Below, piece by piece: positions 34,758 through 45,570 of a stretch of 64,000 nt of DNA (its first letter is position 1; every line of letters begins with the position of its first letter). The notes beneath the pieces are model-generated. The model was not told where the DNA came from, made no database searches, and was given only the letters and a program-made list of their open reading frames with translations. The DNA is taken from contig OW121740.1 in NCBI GenBank assembly GCA_933228675.1, positions 131,223,799 through 131,287,798 on the forward strand, read 5' to 3'. A program made the position numbers and the translations under genes. The stretch is from Stomorhina lunata (Eukaryota; Arthropoda; Insecta; Diptera; Rhiniidae).

Positions 34758-37236
34758 AACGTAAATCAATCTTTATAAAATTAAAGATTAAACAAAATTT
34801 TAACTTCAAACCTGAATGTCACTGTTATCTTAAAAGATATTCGCAGATCATTTATATCAAATGAAAGCTATATACTTTAATTTATCAGACATGTCACAAT
34901 TTCTGTTCGGAATTAAACCTATTCCGTAGTTGAATTCTGATCGAAATAGTTTTAAATTTAAATCAGTAACTCTATCTTTGTTTTAACAAATAAAACTGAA
35001 AATAGGTACTACATAGAAAATATATTTAAGTATTGAATAAACAAAGAAAAACATACCAATTCAATTTCACTTTATTAAAAAGCCCTAACAGAAACAACAA
35101 TTTTTCCTGTAGACCAATTTTCTCAAAATTTAAAAAAAAAAATGCAATGCCAAATTTCATCAAATTATCTTTAAAATTCCTGTACTTTGTATTCAAGTTT
35201 ACATGGCATTATAAATAGGTATATCGATATTCTTAAAGGTGGGTCTGAGACCATATAAAACTTAAAATTTACACATTTGAGAAATTCTACAAATTAAAAA
35301 AGCACAAAAATTAAAAAAATAAAGTTTTTAAAAAACTTAAGAAATTTGTGGGAATATTTGAAAAATTTTAGTTAAAGCTAGAAAAGTGTAATTTGTACAG
35401 GAAACTTTAATGTTTCGAAGAAATATTTGCATTTTCTAACCTGTTAAAGTTAACAATTTGGTTTTTTAAGATAAGAATTAATTTACATTGTTTAAAGGTC
35501 CGATCTTAAAATGGTACATATATCTTTTGATAAATTTGCATAAAAATAAAATCCCGAATTTAATTCAAATAAAAGTTTATTTTTTAACAAATTTTAATAT
35601 TTGAGCGTACAAAAGGATGACTTTTTAAAAACTGAAATTTATTTTTTGTTTGATTGTGATGAAGCAACCCAAAATATTTAAGACGAATACGATAAAAACA
35701 TCGATTTTATTTACAAAAAACAAATAAATTATTACAGATATCATCAACTTTTGGATCACACATGGATCTGTATTTCTACAAATATGAAATTTCATTCCAA
35801 TTTTATCCGTTTAGGAGTTACGTGATTACATATTTCTGAAATAAGTCTTTAAAAACACAGTGTGTCCTATTATCAATTCTTTTAAATTTCTCCTCTTACG
35901 TTTAATTATGCTTCGAAAGTAAACTGGTACCATTTTTTATTTTTTACAAAAAAAAAAAAAAACTTTATGGCCGTCTGTTTTTTCGCAATTGCTCAAAAAC
36001 TAAACGATTTCTATAATTTTAGTTTTTAGAATTTTCTTTGCTGATACTTTATTTTTTCTTGTAGTTAAAAAGTTATGATTTTTTTGCTTCTAATGTAAAA
36101 AAAAACTAAGTGTAGTTACACCCTTTTGCATTTCAGACGACGATATATAATTAAATTCATGCAATTTGTTTTCATTATTATTCAATTTTTAAAATACTAA
36201 ACTTTTGTTTTGCATAGAGCTTTCAGAAACCTTTGTTTGATCTATACGTTGTAAACAAGCCTAAAATGGTTTGACGTAGGATTAAATTTTGGCAAAACCT
36301 CATCATATTATTTATAAAAATAATAAAGAATATTATTATCATTCTATCGAAAATCTAGTCGAAATATTTTATTGGTATTAGAAAACTTCTTTTTGAATGA
36401 AATTTCTTTAAAGCCAAAAAAACATTTTTCATCATACAAACGGGCTTTAAAATTTTAAGACCTAGAATAAATTAAGAAAACAATTTAGCTTTACATCAGT
36501 AAGTTTCAGATTTGCATTTTCCACCCTAATTTATACAGCTTAGGTACATTTTCGGCAAAAAAAATTATCCAAATATTAATAGCGCTCGTAATTCACAGTA
36601 ACAATTCTGCTTTCGTTTAGTGAAGACAACAATCATTTGTTATTGGCAGTCTGGTAATCTTTCCGTTGCCATATAGAATCTGGCAATATTCTACATTGAA
36701 TCTGGCAATACGAAATTTGCTGCTTTTTTGGATATGGCAGCTTAGTTTTCAGAAAATAAAAAGAAATTGTGCGGGAAAATTTTCAAAGTGATACAAATTT
36801 TTCTATTTTCCGGTTTTAACTATCGAAAAACGTTTTTTTAAATGCTAATAAATACAGTGTCGGGAACTAAATAATGCGGAGCAAGGAAAGTTAACTAAAA
36901 ATGGTGAAACAAACTATCAAATAGACATATTAAAGAATATTAAAAAACGCGTCGGTATTACAAAAAAATAAAAATCAGTATCGAAAAAAGTCTATTAGTT
37001 TTAAGCAATTACTGTTAAATCAATAGTGTGAAAGTGTGTTGCTAAATCTTCTTCAAAAGTGTTATAAATTTATAGCTGCAAACGTGTAATAATTGGCGGC
37101 GCCTTTTGACATGCAATCCGGATATTAACACGCAAATCTGATACTTAATGATGTAAAGCTAAGGGAACACTAATAGTAACAATTTAAACTTATGATAGCG
37201 ATATTTATACTTTCCATTTGGGCCTTCCTATAAAAA
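34758..37236. other. Intergenic region between ATP synthase e and spn-B
   Basis: No supported gene. It holds an R1 fragment at about 35135-35262 (CCAAATTTCATCAAATTATC, ending GGTGGGTCTGAGACCATA), which overlaps the 61-codon frame at 35033-35218 and explains it. Poly-A runs lie near 35950. The last few hundred bases include the spn-B promoter and 5' UTR, not resolved further. Confidence 0.55.
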
Positions 37237-40200
37237 ATGGCAGAATTCCTTGAGAGTTTATCCGATGAAGCTAAAAATGTGGCTGAAAAAGGTAACTTGC
37301 CATTTGTTAATTAGTTTATTGATAATTTCATTTGTATTTGTTATGATTTTAGCTAAAATTAAATCTGCGGAACAGGCTATTCTTACACCCACTGCGCACT
37401 TATTACTACAGGAAAGTTCACCTTATGATATTTATGTTTTAAAGTCTTCAGCAGCTAAAATTGTAGCTAATGAAAAGATCAGAGGTAAGTAATACAAAAA
37501 TATTAACAAACTTTGATTGGTTAAAGTGAAAAACTAAAAGATAATTGTCTTATATAAGGAAATTTCATTGGCAAATAATCCATAATATTAAGGACTTGTT
37601 TGAATGCTTTAGAATTATTATATCCTAAAACAACATGAATGGAAGAGTAGTCATAGAAGTATCGGTCTGAGACCAATCTTTAAGTCTATCGTCGATTCAA
37701 AATCACTTCCTTAATCGATTTAATAATGTACGTCCGTTCATATGGACGGTTGGCTAATTGTCTGGCAGAATGTTCATGCAGATTTAAAATAAAATTTAAT
37801 GTAATTTTGGTGCATACAATTTTTTTGTTCGTGGACCATCCCATACAACCCCTACTTAAAAGTCAGTTACAGCCATATCAATGAACTCAATTCCGTTAAG
37901 AATGAATACCAAAAAAGTTAAAAGATTTTTTTTATTAAACTACGTTATATTTTTAAAGTGGGATTGAATTTGTATGTATTTCGTTGTTTATATTTATATA
38001 TTTGAACAATTTTTTTTTTCGAAATCTGTAAATCTGTAAAACCTAAAACCAATTTGAACTTCGGAATCTTTTCAATTTCGTACGAAATTTGTGACATTTG
38101 TAAAAAGTAGTTTCAAATATGAAATTTTTGTAAGAAAAATTTTTCTATAGGTACCTATAAATATTAACTTTCTATATAAATTTTTTAGATATAAACATTT
38201 TTTTTATCCAAAAACTTTTAATATAAACATTTTTTTTCAAAGAAAATGATTCGATGTAAAAATTTTCGATAGAATTTTTTTTCGTAGAAAAATAATTGGT
38301 ATAAAATTTTTTCATTGAAAAATTTTTGGTATAAATTTTTTTATACAAATAATTTTATAGAAAATGTTTTGATATAGGATGTAAAAATTTGTATTGTAGA
38401 AAAATATTTGATACAAAATTTTTTCAAAGAACCATTTTTGGCATAAATTATTTTCATGGAAAAATTTTTGTTATAAGATTTTTTCATCGGTATATTTTTT
38501 TAAGAAATTGACATTTGCATGTAATAGTTTAAATATGAAATTTGTGTATAGAAAAAATTTTATAATGTATTTTATTTTCATAGAAAATTTTTCGATATAA
38601 AATTTTTCATAGAAAAAATTTTCTATATAAACATTTTATATCAAAGCTTTTAATATAAACATTTTTTCAAAGAAAAAGATTCGATATAAAATATTTTGCC
38701 ATAAACAATTTCTGATATAAAATTTTTTCATACACAATTTTTTTTCATACAAAATATTTTCATAGACATATTTTTGATATAAGATATAAAATTGTTTATC
38801 GTAGAAAAATTTTTGATAGAATTTTTTAAGGAAAAATTTTTTTTAGGAAAAATTTTTTATCTGTATAGATTTTTTTTTATATAAAAATTGTTGATAGAAT
38901 TTTTTTTCGTAGAAAAATTTTTAATATACAATTTTTTCAGAGAAAAATTTTTGGTATCAATTTTTTTTATAGAAAATTTTTTGATAAAAGATTTTTTTTT
39001 AACGGTATAAATTTTGTTTTAAATAAAAAATTTTGATATGAAATAGACAAATTATCGATATGGATAGACATTTTTTTATAAAAAATGTTTGTAAAGAAAA
39101 ATTTTTGATATGAATATGGATAGACTTTTTTTATATTTTTTTTTTTTTTGTATAAACATCGAAATATTTTTTTTGTATAGAAAAATGTTCTTAGTATTTT
39201 TTTGATACAAGTTTTTTCCTTGACAACTCTTTTAAACAAATTTTTTTATGATAAACTTATGAATTTGCAACATGAAAGTTTTTTCATGGAAATTTTTTTA
39301 TTTTTTTTATAAACTGGCTGGTACCGCCCGTTTTTCTGGACGATTCTAAATTTATTTTTGCTTTAATTCATTTTAAGTAATTTTCAGTGGCACCACCTGC
39401 CGGAAATTAGTCACACCAACTCAGAAACATTACTTGGCACATGTGCAACAACATTGCACTTTAAGCTATTTTCAGTGGCGCCACCTATCGGAACTTGGTC
39501 ATACAAACTTAGTTGTTGTTGTTGTAACTGCGATATTATCGGTAATATCGTAAAAGTGACAGTTCTTGGTCGGAATCCTAAGAATTCCGGGTCGTTCCGG
39601 TATGAAGAACCGACTGCCGTGGGATCTTAGTAATGATCGTTGGCTCATGCGCAACTTTTCTTAAGATCATAACAGGTTTAAATGCCTAGTTTACTAGTTC
39701 CATAAAGGACATGCAGACAGACAAACATTAATTTTTATATACTTTTAAAAATTTTTAATTCAAATTTTTTATATAATTTTTTATTCTTTAAAAATATTTG
39801 AATAAACAATTTTTCTACAAAATTTATAACACATCAATTTTTATTTAGCTTCAGATCTTTTAACACTGCCCTATAGCATGAAATGGTCTCGTCTAAGCTT
39901 TGGCTGTACGGCTCTCGATAAATGCACCCATGGTGGTATAGTTACTCGAGGCATTACAGAAATTTGTGGTATATCTGGTGCTGGAAAAACCCAAATACTT
40001 CTACAACTCTCTTTAACTGTACAACTGCCCAAGGAATTAGGCGGTTTAGATGGTGGTGTAGCATTTATATGCACAGAGGACTCGTTTCCCTCTAAACGAC
40101 TATTTGAAATGTCTAAAACATTTGCTGGGAAATATCCGGCTTTGGATATTAACTATTTGGCAAATGTTCATGTGGAACATGTTTTACAAAGTGTAAGTTT

Positions 40201-40954
40201 TCTCTTGCTGATATTTTGGATTTACATATTTTGATTGCCATTTTTTTTTATCTGTTAGGAACAACTTTTGAAATGTGTTTCCGAACGTTTGCCACCTTTG
40301 ATGTCTTCCGTACGCATTGGCTTGATTATTATCGATTCGGTGGCTGCTATTTTTCGTACTTATGCAAATTATATTGAGCGTGCTAAAGATATGCGTAAAT
40401 TGACAAATTATTTACTTCATTTAGCTGATAAATATAATTGCGCTGTTATTTGTGTTAATCAGGTGAGTGATTTGATTTCTGTTTAATATTTTATTAACAA
40501 CAATTTGCAATGCACCAAATTTTATCGAAATTGGTTATGAATACATATCCAACAAAGTCTGTTTTTTTTTCTTAATTGGAAATATTTCGATTTTTAACCA
40601 AAATTTTAGATACGTCTTTATTATTTATTATTTATTTTTTAATTCCCAATCAATTTCATCTAATTCCGCACTTTAACTAATCACAAACATTTAATGTCAC
40701 TTTAGAAAATGACTTCCTTTTTCTCTCATTAGGTGGCCACGGTCAGTGATAAAGAGCCGGAGGTACCATGTTTGGGTCTCTCCTGGGCTCATTTGGGTCG
40801 TACTCGGATGCGCGTAACGAAAATTCCCAAACAAATTCAACACAATGATAAATTGTTAACAGTCCGAAAATTAGAAATTCTGTATTCCCCTGAAACTCCT
40901 ATAGCCTATGCAGAATTTCTAATAACCAAAGAAGGCGTAATAGATGTGCCTTAA
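37237..40954 (+). CDS. spn-B: RAD51 paralogue, XRCC3/Spindle-B type
   Basis: Five exons: 37237-37291, 37353-37484, 39849-40192, 40259-40462 and 40733-40954, all GT-AG and in phase, giving 318 residues. The N-terminal helical part (MAEFLESLSD..ILTPTAHLLLQ) precedes the ATPase core. Walker A is GISGAGKT with K109 and T110. The preceding LSFGCTALDKCTHGGI and GITEICG motifs match XRCC3 rather than RAD51 itself. Walker B is GLIIIDS with D203, and the ICVNQV motif follows. XRCC3 works with RAD51C in homologous recombination. Drosophila Spindle-B acts in repair of meiotic breaks and oocyte polarity. XRCC3 is called from motif similarity, and the neighbouring NK7.1-like gene agrees with my recollection that the two are close in Drosophila. 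Intron 2 is unusually long (2.36 kb) and full of repeats. The protein is slightly shorter than its fly and human relatives. Confidence 0.88.
37650..37900 (+). repeat. R1-type dispersed repeat fragment in spn-B intron 2
   Basis: Contains GGTCTGAGACCAATCTTTAA, CACTTCCTTAATCGATTTAA and ACGTCCGTTCATATGGACGG, in the order expected from the R1 copies at 17.9 and 26 kb. Strongly diverged. Confidence 0.55.
38100..39240 (+). repeat. Degenerate AT-rich minisatellite in spn-B intron 2
   Basis: Roughly 29-bp units with the core TTTTTCATAGAAAAATTTTT then GATATAAAA. The ATAGAAAAATTT..GATAT core is shared with the 29-bp satellites at 7.3-16.6 kb, so this may be an old outlying member of that family. The 90-codon minus-strand frame at 38967-39239 is a product of the repeat. 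Confidence 0.75.
39380..39480 (+). repeat. Short CAGTGGCGCCACCT-type repeat, two units
   Basis: ATTTTCAGTGGCACCACCTG at about 39381 and ATTTTCAGTGGCGCCACCTA at about 39470, about 90 bp apart. A relative lies at 21995. Unknown class. Confidence 0.6.
39501..39626 (-). repeat. Dispersed repeat with (CAA)n tail, inverted copy 2
   Basis: Reverse complement of 34653-34757: begins GTTGTTGTTGTTGTAACTGC and ends GAAGAACCGACTGCCGTGGG. Lies in the last part of spn-B intron 2, about 220 bp before exon 3. Confidence 0.82.
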
Positions 40955-40982
40955 ATATAATTTATTTTTGTTTTAAAATTTA

Positions 40983-40988
40983 AATAAA
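40983..40988 (+). terminator. Candidate polyadenylation signal of spn-B
   Basis: AATAAA 28 bp beyond the stop codon, a plausible short 3' UTR. In AT-rich DNA this is only supportive. Confidence 0.5.
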
Positions 40989-41894
40989 AATTCCTCACTT
41001 TTTAATTAGGCATATATTTAATGACTCTTTTCTGAATTTATTATTAATATCTAAAGCTATACATAATAATATTTCGATGATTATTAGATGTTTATTGTAG
41101 ATTTGTACTAAGAACAAGATTGGCTGCTATATAATGTACATTTTCTGATAATCAAGCTCTATTATATGGGTATTAGGCTACAGATACATGACAGAAAACT
41201 GTACAGCAGACGATCTAGCACTAAAGTCCCATTTAACTTTTCTAATTCTGCTATATATGAACTAGAATGTGAGAGAGACCATGTAATTTCGCAAATGATA
41301 TGTGGCCTTCCGTTTATGTATGTATTAATTTCAGGCTGATGTGGTTCCGTTTTTATAAGAAATGTTCCTTCATATAATTGTCCGATGTGTCCCTAGTTTT
41401 GTCCGTTAGAACATGACACTACCTGCAAGCGGTTAGACCAAGGGACTTTTGTAGAAGCTATGTTGACAAGGAGGGGTCTATAAAACATATTTTTCTTCAC
41501 TTGACTGCCCTGTCGTATTGAAGTGCCCCAAGTCTTAGCTCATATTTGTTTAAAGTTCAAGTTGGTCGACTCTTAGAATGATTTAAATGGTTAAACTTGA
41601 GAAGTCAGTGATATGCCTTTTAATAGCACCCATGGTAGCACAATGGAGTTCATATTCTAAGTACGACTAATTAGTGTTCTTATATTTGTTTCTAATTTTT
41701 TTTTATTATGGAATCAGTGGCAGCATTCGATACCGATCAAAAACTCAGACTTTTAAGCCAATATAGTATAACATAACCTTAGGGATTTGTAAAATTATTA
41801 AATTAATTATTTTGCAAAAAGTATAATAAATATCAATATCTAAACCCCTTTTGTTTGTCAAAACATTTAGTTAAAATTAAATTCTTTTACTATC
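40989..41894. other. Intergenic DNA downstream of spn-B
   Basis: No gene. A phrase near 41713 (AGCATTCGATACCGATCAAA) recurs in variant or reversed form at 43612, 44675 and 44956, so another unnamed dispersed repeat is scattered here. Confidence 0.5.
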
Positions 41895-42059
41895 ATTTTT
41901 GGTATGAAAAACGAGTGATCACAGAATTTCGTTAGTTTGGCTCTAGCTATCATAGTTAACGAGAAAATCAAGTTTAAAGTTCTTAATAAAAAAATTAAAA
42001 GAAAATCAATTTTTGTATAAAAAAATGCGTGATCACAGATCTTCGTTATTTTGGCTCTA
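41895..42059 (+). repeat. Tandem repeat of about 113 bp interrupted by the CCCAG element
   Basis: Units carry GTATGAAAAACGAGTGATCA, then TTTGGCTCTAGCTATCATAG and AGAAAATCAAGTTTAAAG. The second unit is cut at GGCTCTA by the CCCAG element and resumes at 43331 as TAGCTATCATAGTTAACAAG, continuing to about 43490. The first unit at 41935-41975 preserves the uninterrupted site. Confidence 0.8.
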
Positions 42060-43332
42060 CCCAGCAAAACTTTGGTAATGGCAAGAACTCTGATAACTGG
42101 TTACCTTGTAACGACTACAACATACCATCCGAATAAATAATAAGTTATTACAGAAGTACTTATTTGTAATTAAGATGGTAATTTAAACTGAATGGCCCCG
42201 GTTCAAATCCCACCAAGGGCAACAATTTTTTTTAGTTTTTTTTTATTAAAAGAGTCTTTTTAAATGATTTTTGAATTTTAAGAACTTAAATATTATCTTC
42301 TGTAAAAAAAAATTGTAAAACTAACTCACGTTAATGAAAAAATACCATCATGAGTCAATTTTGATTATGTAGGGGATGTTGAATACTAAACACGATTCTA
42401 ATTGGTCTTAACTTGGTAAGCCCAACTTATCTGGGTCATCCTTCATCTCAACTGTGGACACACACCTCCTCATGGTATCACCCGGGGAGCTAGTTTAACA
42501 CCCATTAATATTGTGAGTTAACATGTTCCGAGAGTTGTCCCATAAGATCGATAAAAATGGGTTAGGATTACGGGCTAGTAACTCTCTCTTGAAAAAAAAA
42601 AAAACACAATGAAGAGGATAAAATTAGAATTGAAATGTCCCACTACCTATTATTAGAGGAGGATGTCCGAAACTTCGATAGAAAGACCAAGTAGAGGAAC
42701 ATTTTTCAAAGCTTGGCCTATAAAATTGGAGAATATTTGCACAAGATCGAAATCCATGGAATTCTAAAATATGCTCGGACTTTGACCTTAACAGGTTGTA
42801 ACATTTAAGTAAGTAAGAGTCAATCTTATGTAAAAACAAAATTGTTTAAGTTTTAAAATAATTTTAAAAAAGTTTTAAAATAATTACAAAAAATCGTATA
42901 AAAATATTTTTCCAAAAATTACAACAAAGCAAAAAAAAGCAGAGAAAAACAAAGTTATTTTCACATGATTTTGGATCTAAAAATAAAATTGTTTATATTA
43001 ATTATAAGCTGCTTAGTTTTCAACATATGAAGTAGCTCAGTGGAAGAGTCTCTGCCTAGCAGTCGGAGGGGGTGGGTTCGAGCCCCCATGGGATCATAAA
43101 AAAAAATTTTGTATTTCGTTTAAAAATATATGTTTTTAATAAAACAACAACAACAAAAAAGTTGTTGCTGTTGTTGTTGTTGCTTTCAAATTGCTTACCC
43201 AAGTCATTACTTTTCTGCCTCCAATGACATCCCCATGTTAATGTAATGACTTAAACAGCGAATGAGTAAGTAGTTCGTGTTCAATAGTTTAACTGTTTAA
43301 CTCATTATTTGGTAATGAAAAGTTTTACTGGG
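42060..43332 (+). mobile_element. CCCAG-TIR element, copy 1, with tRNA-like modules
   Basis: Ends: left CCCAGCAAAACTTTGGTAAT, right (reverse complement) CCCAGTAAAACTTTTCATTA, about 14 bp of good match. The TA on each side is a target duplication: the undisturbed copy of the host repeat at 41935 reads GGCTCTAGCTATC, while the disrupted one reads GGCTCTA, element, TAGCTATC. The interior holds a B-box-like GGTTCAAATCC at 42200, a dispersed-repeat segment (42395-42800), a tRNA-Ala-like module (43032-43096) and a (CAA)n/(TTG)n hairpin at 43143-43182. The 71-codon minus-strand frame at 42624-42839 is repeat sequence. Nearly identical to the copy at 50.5 kb apart from small changes, including a 17-bp piece missing here near 43220. 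No transposase, so non-autonomous. Confidence 0.87.
43032..43096 (+). other. tRNA-Ala(AGC)-like module in CCCAG element copy 1
   Basis: Reads GTAGCTCAGTGG (a perfect A box), a four-of-five-pair anticodon stem around the loop CTAGCAG (anticodon AGC), and a GGGTTCGAGCCC B-box. A run of T follows within 15 bp. The acceptor stem does not pair and the T stem is imperfect, so a working tRNA is unlikely; a tRNA-derived SINE head is the better reading. Confidence 0.6.
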
Positions 43333-45100
43333 TAGCTATCATAGTTAACAAGAAAATCAAGTTTAAAGTTTTTCATAAAAAAAAATAAAATTTTAGTATG
43401 AAAAAAATGATTTATCACAGAATTTCGTTGTTTTGGTTTTTGATAAAAAAATTAAAAAAAATCTGTTTTTGGTATAAAAAATGAGAGAAAACATGAAAAT
43501 CAGGGAACTTTGACAAATAAGTTGCGATATAGTAAAACCTTATATGTTTTATATTATTAAGATTATCCTAAAAGTATGCTACCTAAATGTTACTGAAATA
43601 TCTTACATTTCGATCGATATCGAATGCGTCGATTTGGCGCCAGCTTTATTCTAAAATGTATAAAATATAAACACAATGAATTGATAAAAGTAATCGAAGG
43701 GCAAAATATAATGATTATGCTCGAACTCCAAAATTGTATTACTCTATTTTTATACAAATCGTTACTTTAATATAGAAAGGCCCTAAGTCGTTTTTCATTC
43801 AAATCGATTTTTTAAGCTTTATCTAATATAATTTTATAAAAATCTTTTAATTTTAGAAAACATTATTATGGCATTAGATTTTTTAGAGAATTTAGTAAAA
43901 AACTGCGTTAAAAAATTTTTTTATTTTTAAAACTCAAGATTTTATTTAGTTTTTTTCTCCTGCAATGTAAGAAAAAAAATAGTTAGGGCATTTCTATATT
44001 AAAGTAACGAAATACATTTTTTTATATTTATTTAATGGCTTAAAAATTAAATGTTAATTAAAAATTTTAATTTTAAAAAATAATGAGGAAAAATAATCAG
44101 GATCCCGGGAAATATTTCCGGGGAATTCCTAAATGAAATACTCTAGATGTAACCCATATTTCGAAGGGCTCTTGATGCTGTCCATCTACTAACGGGTTTG
44201 TTTATTGCTTCAGTAACATCTTTTGATGTTAAACATCTATTTTTTCATTTGTTTTATCATGACACCTTTGACTTGTCGTTCGCTGACAATATATCGTCTT
44301 TATTGGACTCTTAAAACTACTAACTGACTTACTTTAAGCTCTTTAGCTTTTAATTGAGTAGGTCAAGGAGGAATAGCAATTTTTAAGATAATTTTAATAA
44401 AATTAACACATACATTTCTTTTTATTTTGGACAATATGTATTGGTGCTTTGGTCAAATATGGACCGATTGAACTGCTTTTTTTTTAAAGGCAATTCTTCT
44501 GATAAACATTTTAATCTCATTTTTAGTCAGAATTTATCAACCAATAAAAAAATGAAGCAAAATTTCACGTTAAAAGTGGGAAGCTCGATTTTGATATTAC
44601 ACCATTTGTTTTTGTGCAAACCTTTGTAGAATTCGTGAGTAGACTCGATCTTAACTGGTAGGTACATTGGGCAAATCATCGCATTCGATATCGATCGAAA
44701 TGTTAGATGTCTCTGAAACATTTAATAATATTAAATAATAATATTAAATAATATACGACATATAAGGTTCACTACGTTGTAACTTTGTCAAAAGTTCCCT
44801 AATAGTAAATGAATTTCGAAAGTTCCCTAATAGTAAATGAATTGAAAGCATATGTTTAGATATCAAGTTTTAAATTACTTTTTGCAAAATAAATCATTTT
44901 GAAAACCCTAAGGTATGTTATACAATATTTGATTAAAATTTTGGGTTTTTTCGATCAATATCGAATGCGGCGATTTGGCCCAAGATTTCCGTTACAAATA
45001 TTTTCAACTTTAGATTTTAATTAATTTTTTTTGAAAATATAAGCAAATCAGTTGGGTTTTGTTGTTCAAAGCTATTTGAAATTTTCTTTTGATTGAAATA
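43333..45100. other. Intergenic DNA between the CCCAG element and the homeobox gene
   Basis: The left edge (to about 43490) is the resumed 113-bp tandem repeat. A perfect short duplication AAAGTTCCCTAATAGTAAAT lies at about 44787 and 44820. Other pieces echo the ATCGATATCGAATGCG repeat. Small frames at 44441-44721 show no known domain. No gene is supported. Confidence 0.5.
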
Positions 45101-45570
45101 AAAACAATAAGATTTCCTTTTAAATGATTTTCATTTATTTTAAATAAAATTTAGCTTACATATTATTTTGAGTTTAAGAACGAGAACATACAATTTTTAA
45201 AAGCACAAGAAGTATAGTAGAACTTAATACATTTTAATTTATTCGATTTGCTTTAGTTTTGAAAACAATAAAAACACTAAAATAATAGCTATTATATAAG
45301 TATGTACATTTCTAAATATATTTAAAATAAGTATATCCTTAATCTCTAATGCCTAAGTTAAACATAATTGAGCTTCTCTTATAATATTTTAGGTTAGTTA
45401 TAATTTTTTCTTAACAAATTAAATTTAAATATTTTTATAATTAGATATTCTGTGTTTATCATACACAATGTTATTCCTTCATAGTTTTTTAATTTTTTGG
45501 CACACATTTAACTTTTCTTTTTTGACTGGAAGATCTTTTTCAATATCATATTCTTAAATTTAAGTAAATT
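45101..45570 (-). other. Probable 3' UTR of the homeobox gene
   Basis: AT-rich sequence directly after the minus-strand stop codon at 45571. TTTATT (AATAAA on the minus strand) occurs near 45133 and 45237, so either could be the polyadenylation signal. Assignment is by position only. Confidence 0.4.

Noticed and set aside
38967..39239. 90-codon Lys/Phe-rich minus-strand frame
   Set aside because: Product of the AT-rich minisatellite in spn-B intron 2.
42624..42839. 71-codon minus-strand frame, repeated at 51020-51241
   Set aside because: Conservation only reflects two recent copies of the CCCAG element. The older relative at 32.5 kb has a stop in the matching frame.
43032..43096. Functional tRNA-Ala gene
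   Set aside because: A and B boxes and the anticodon loop are present, but acceptor pairing is missing and it sits in a repeated TIR element.
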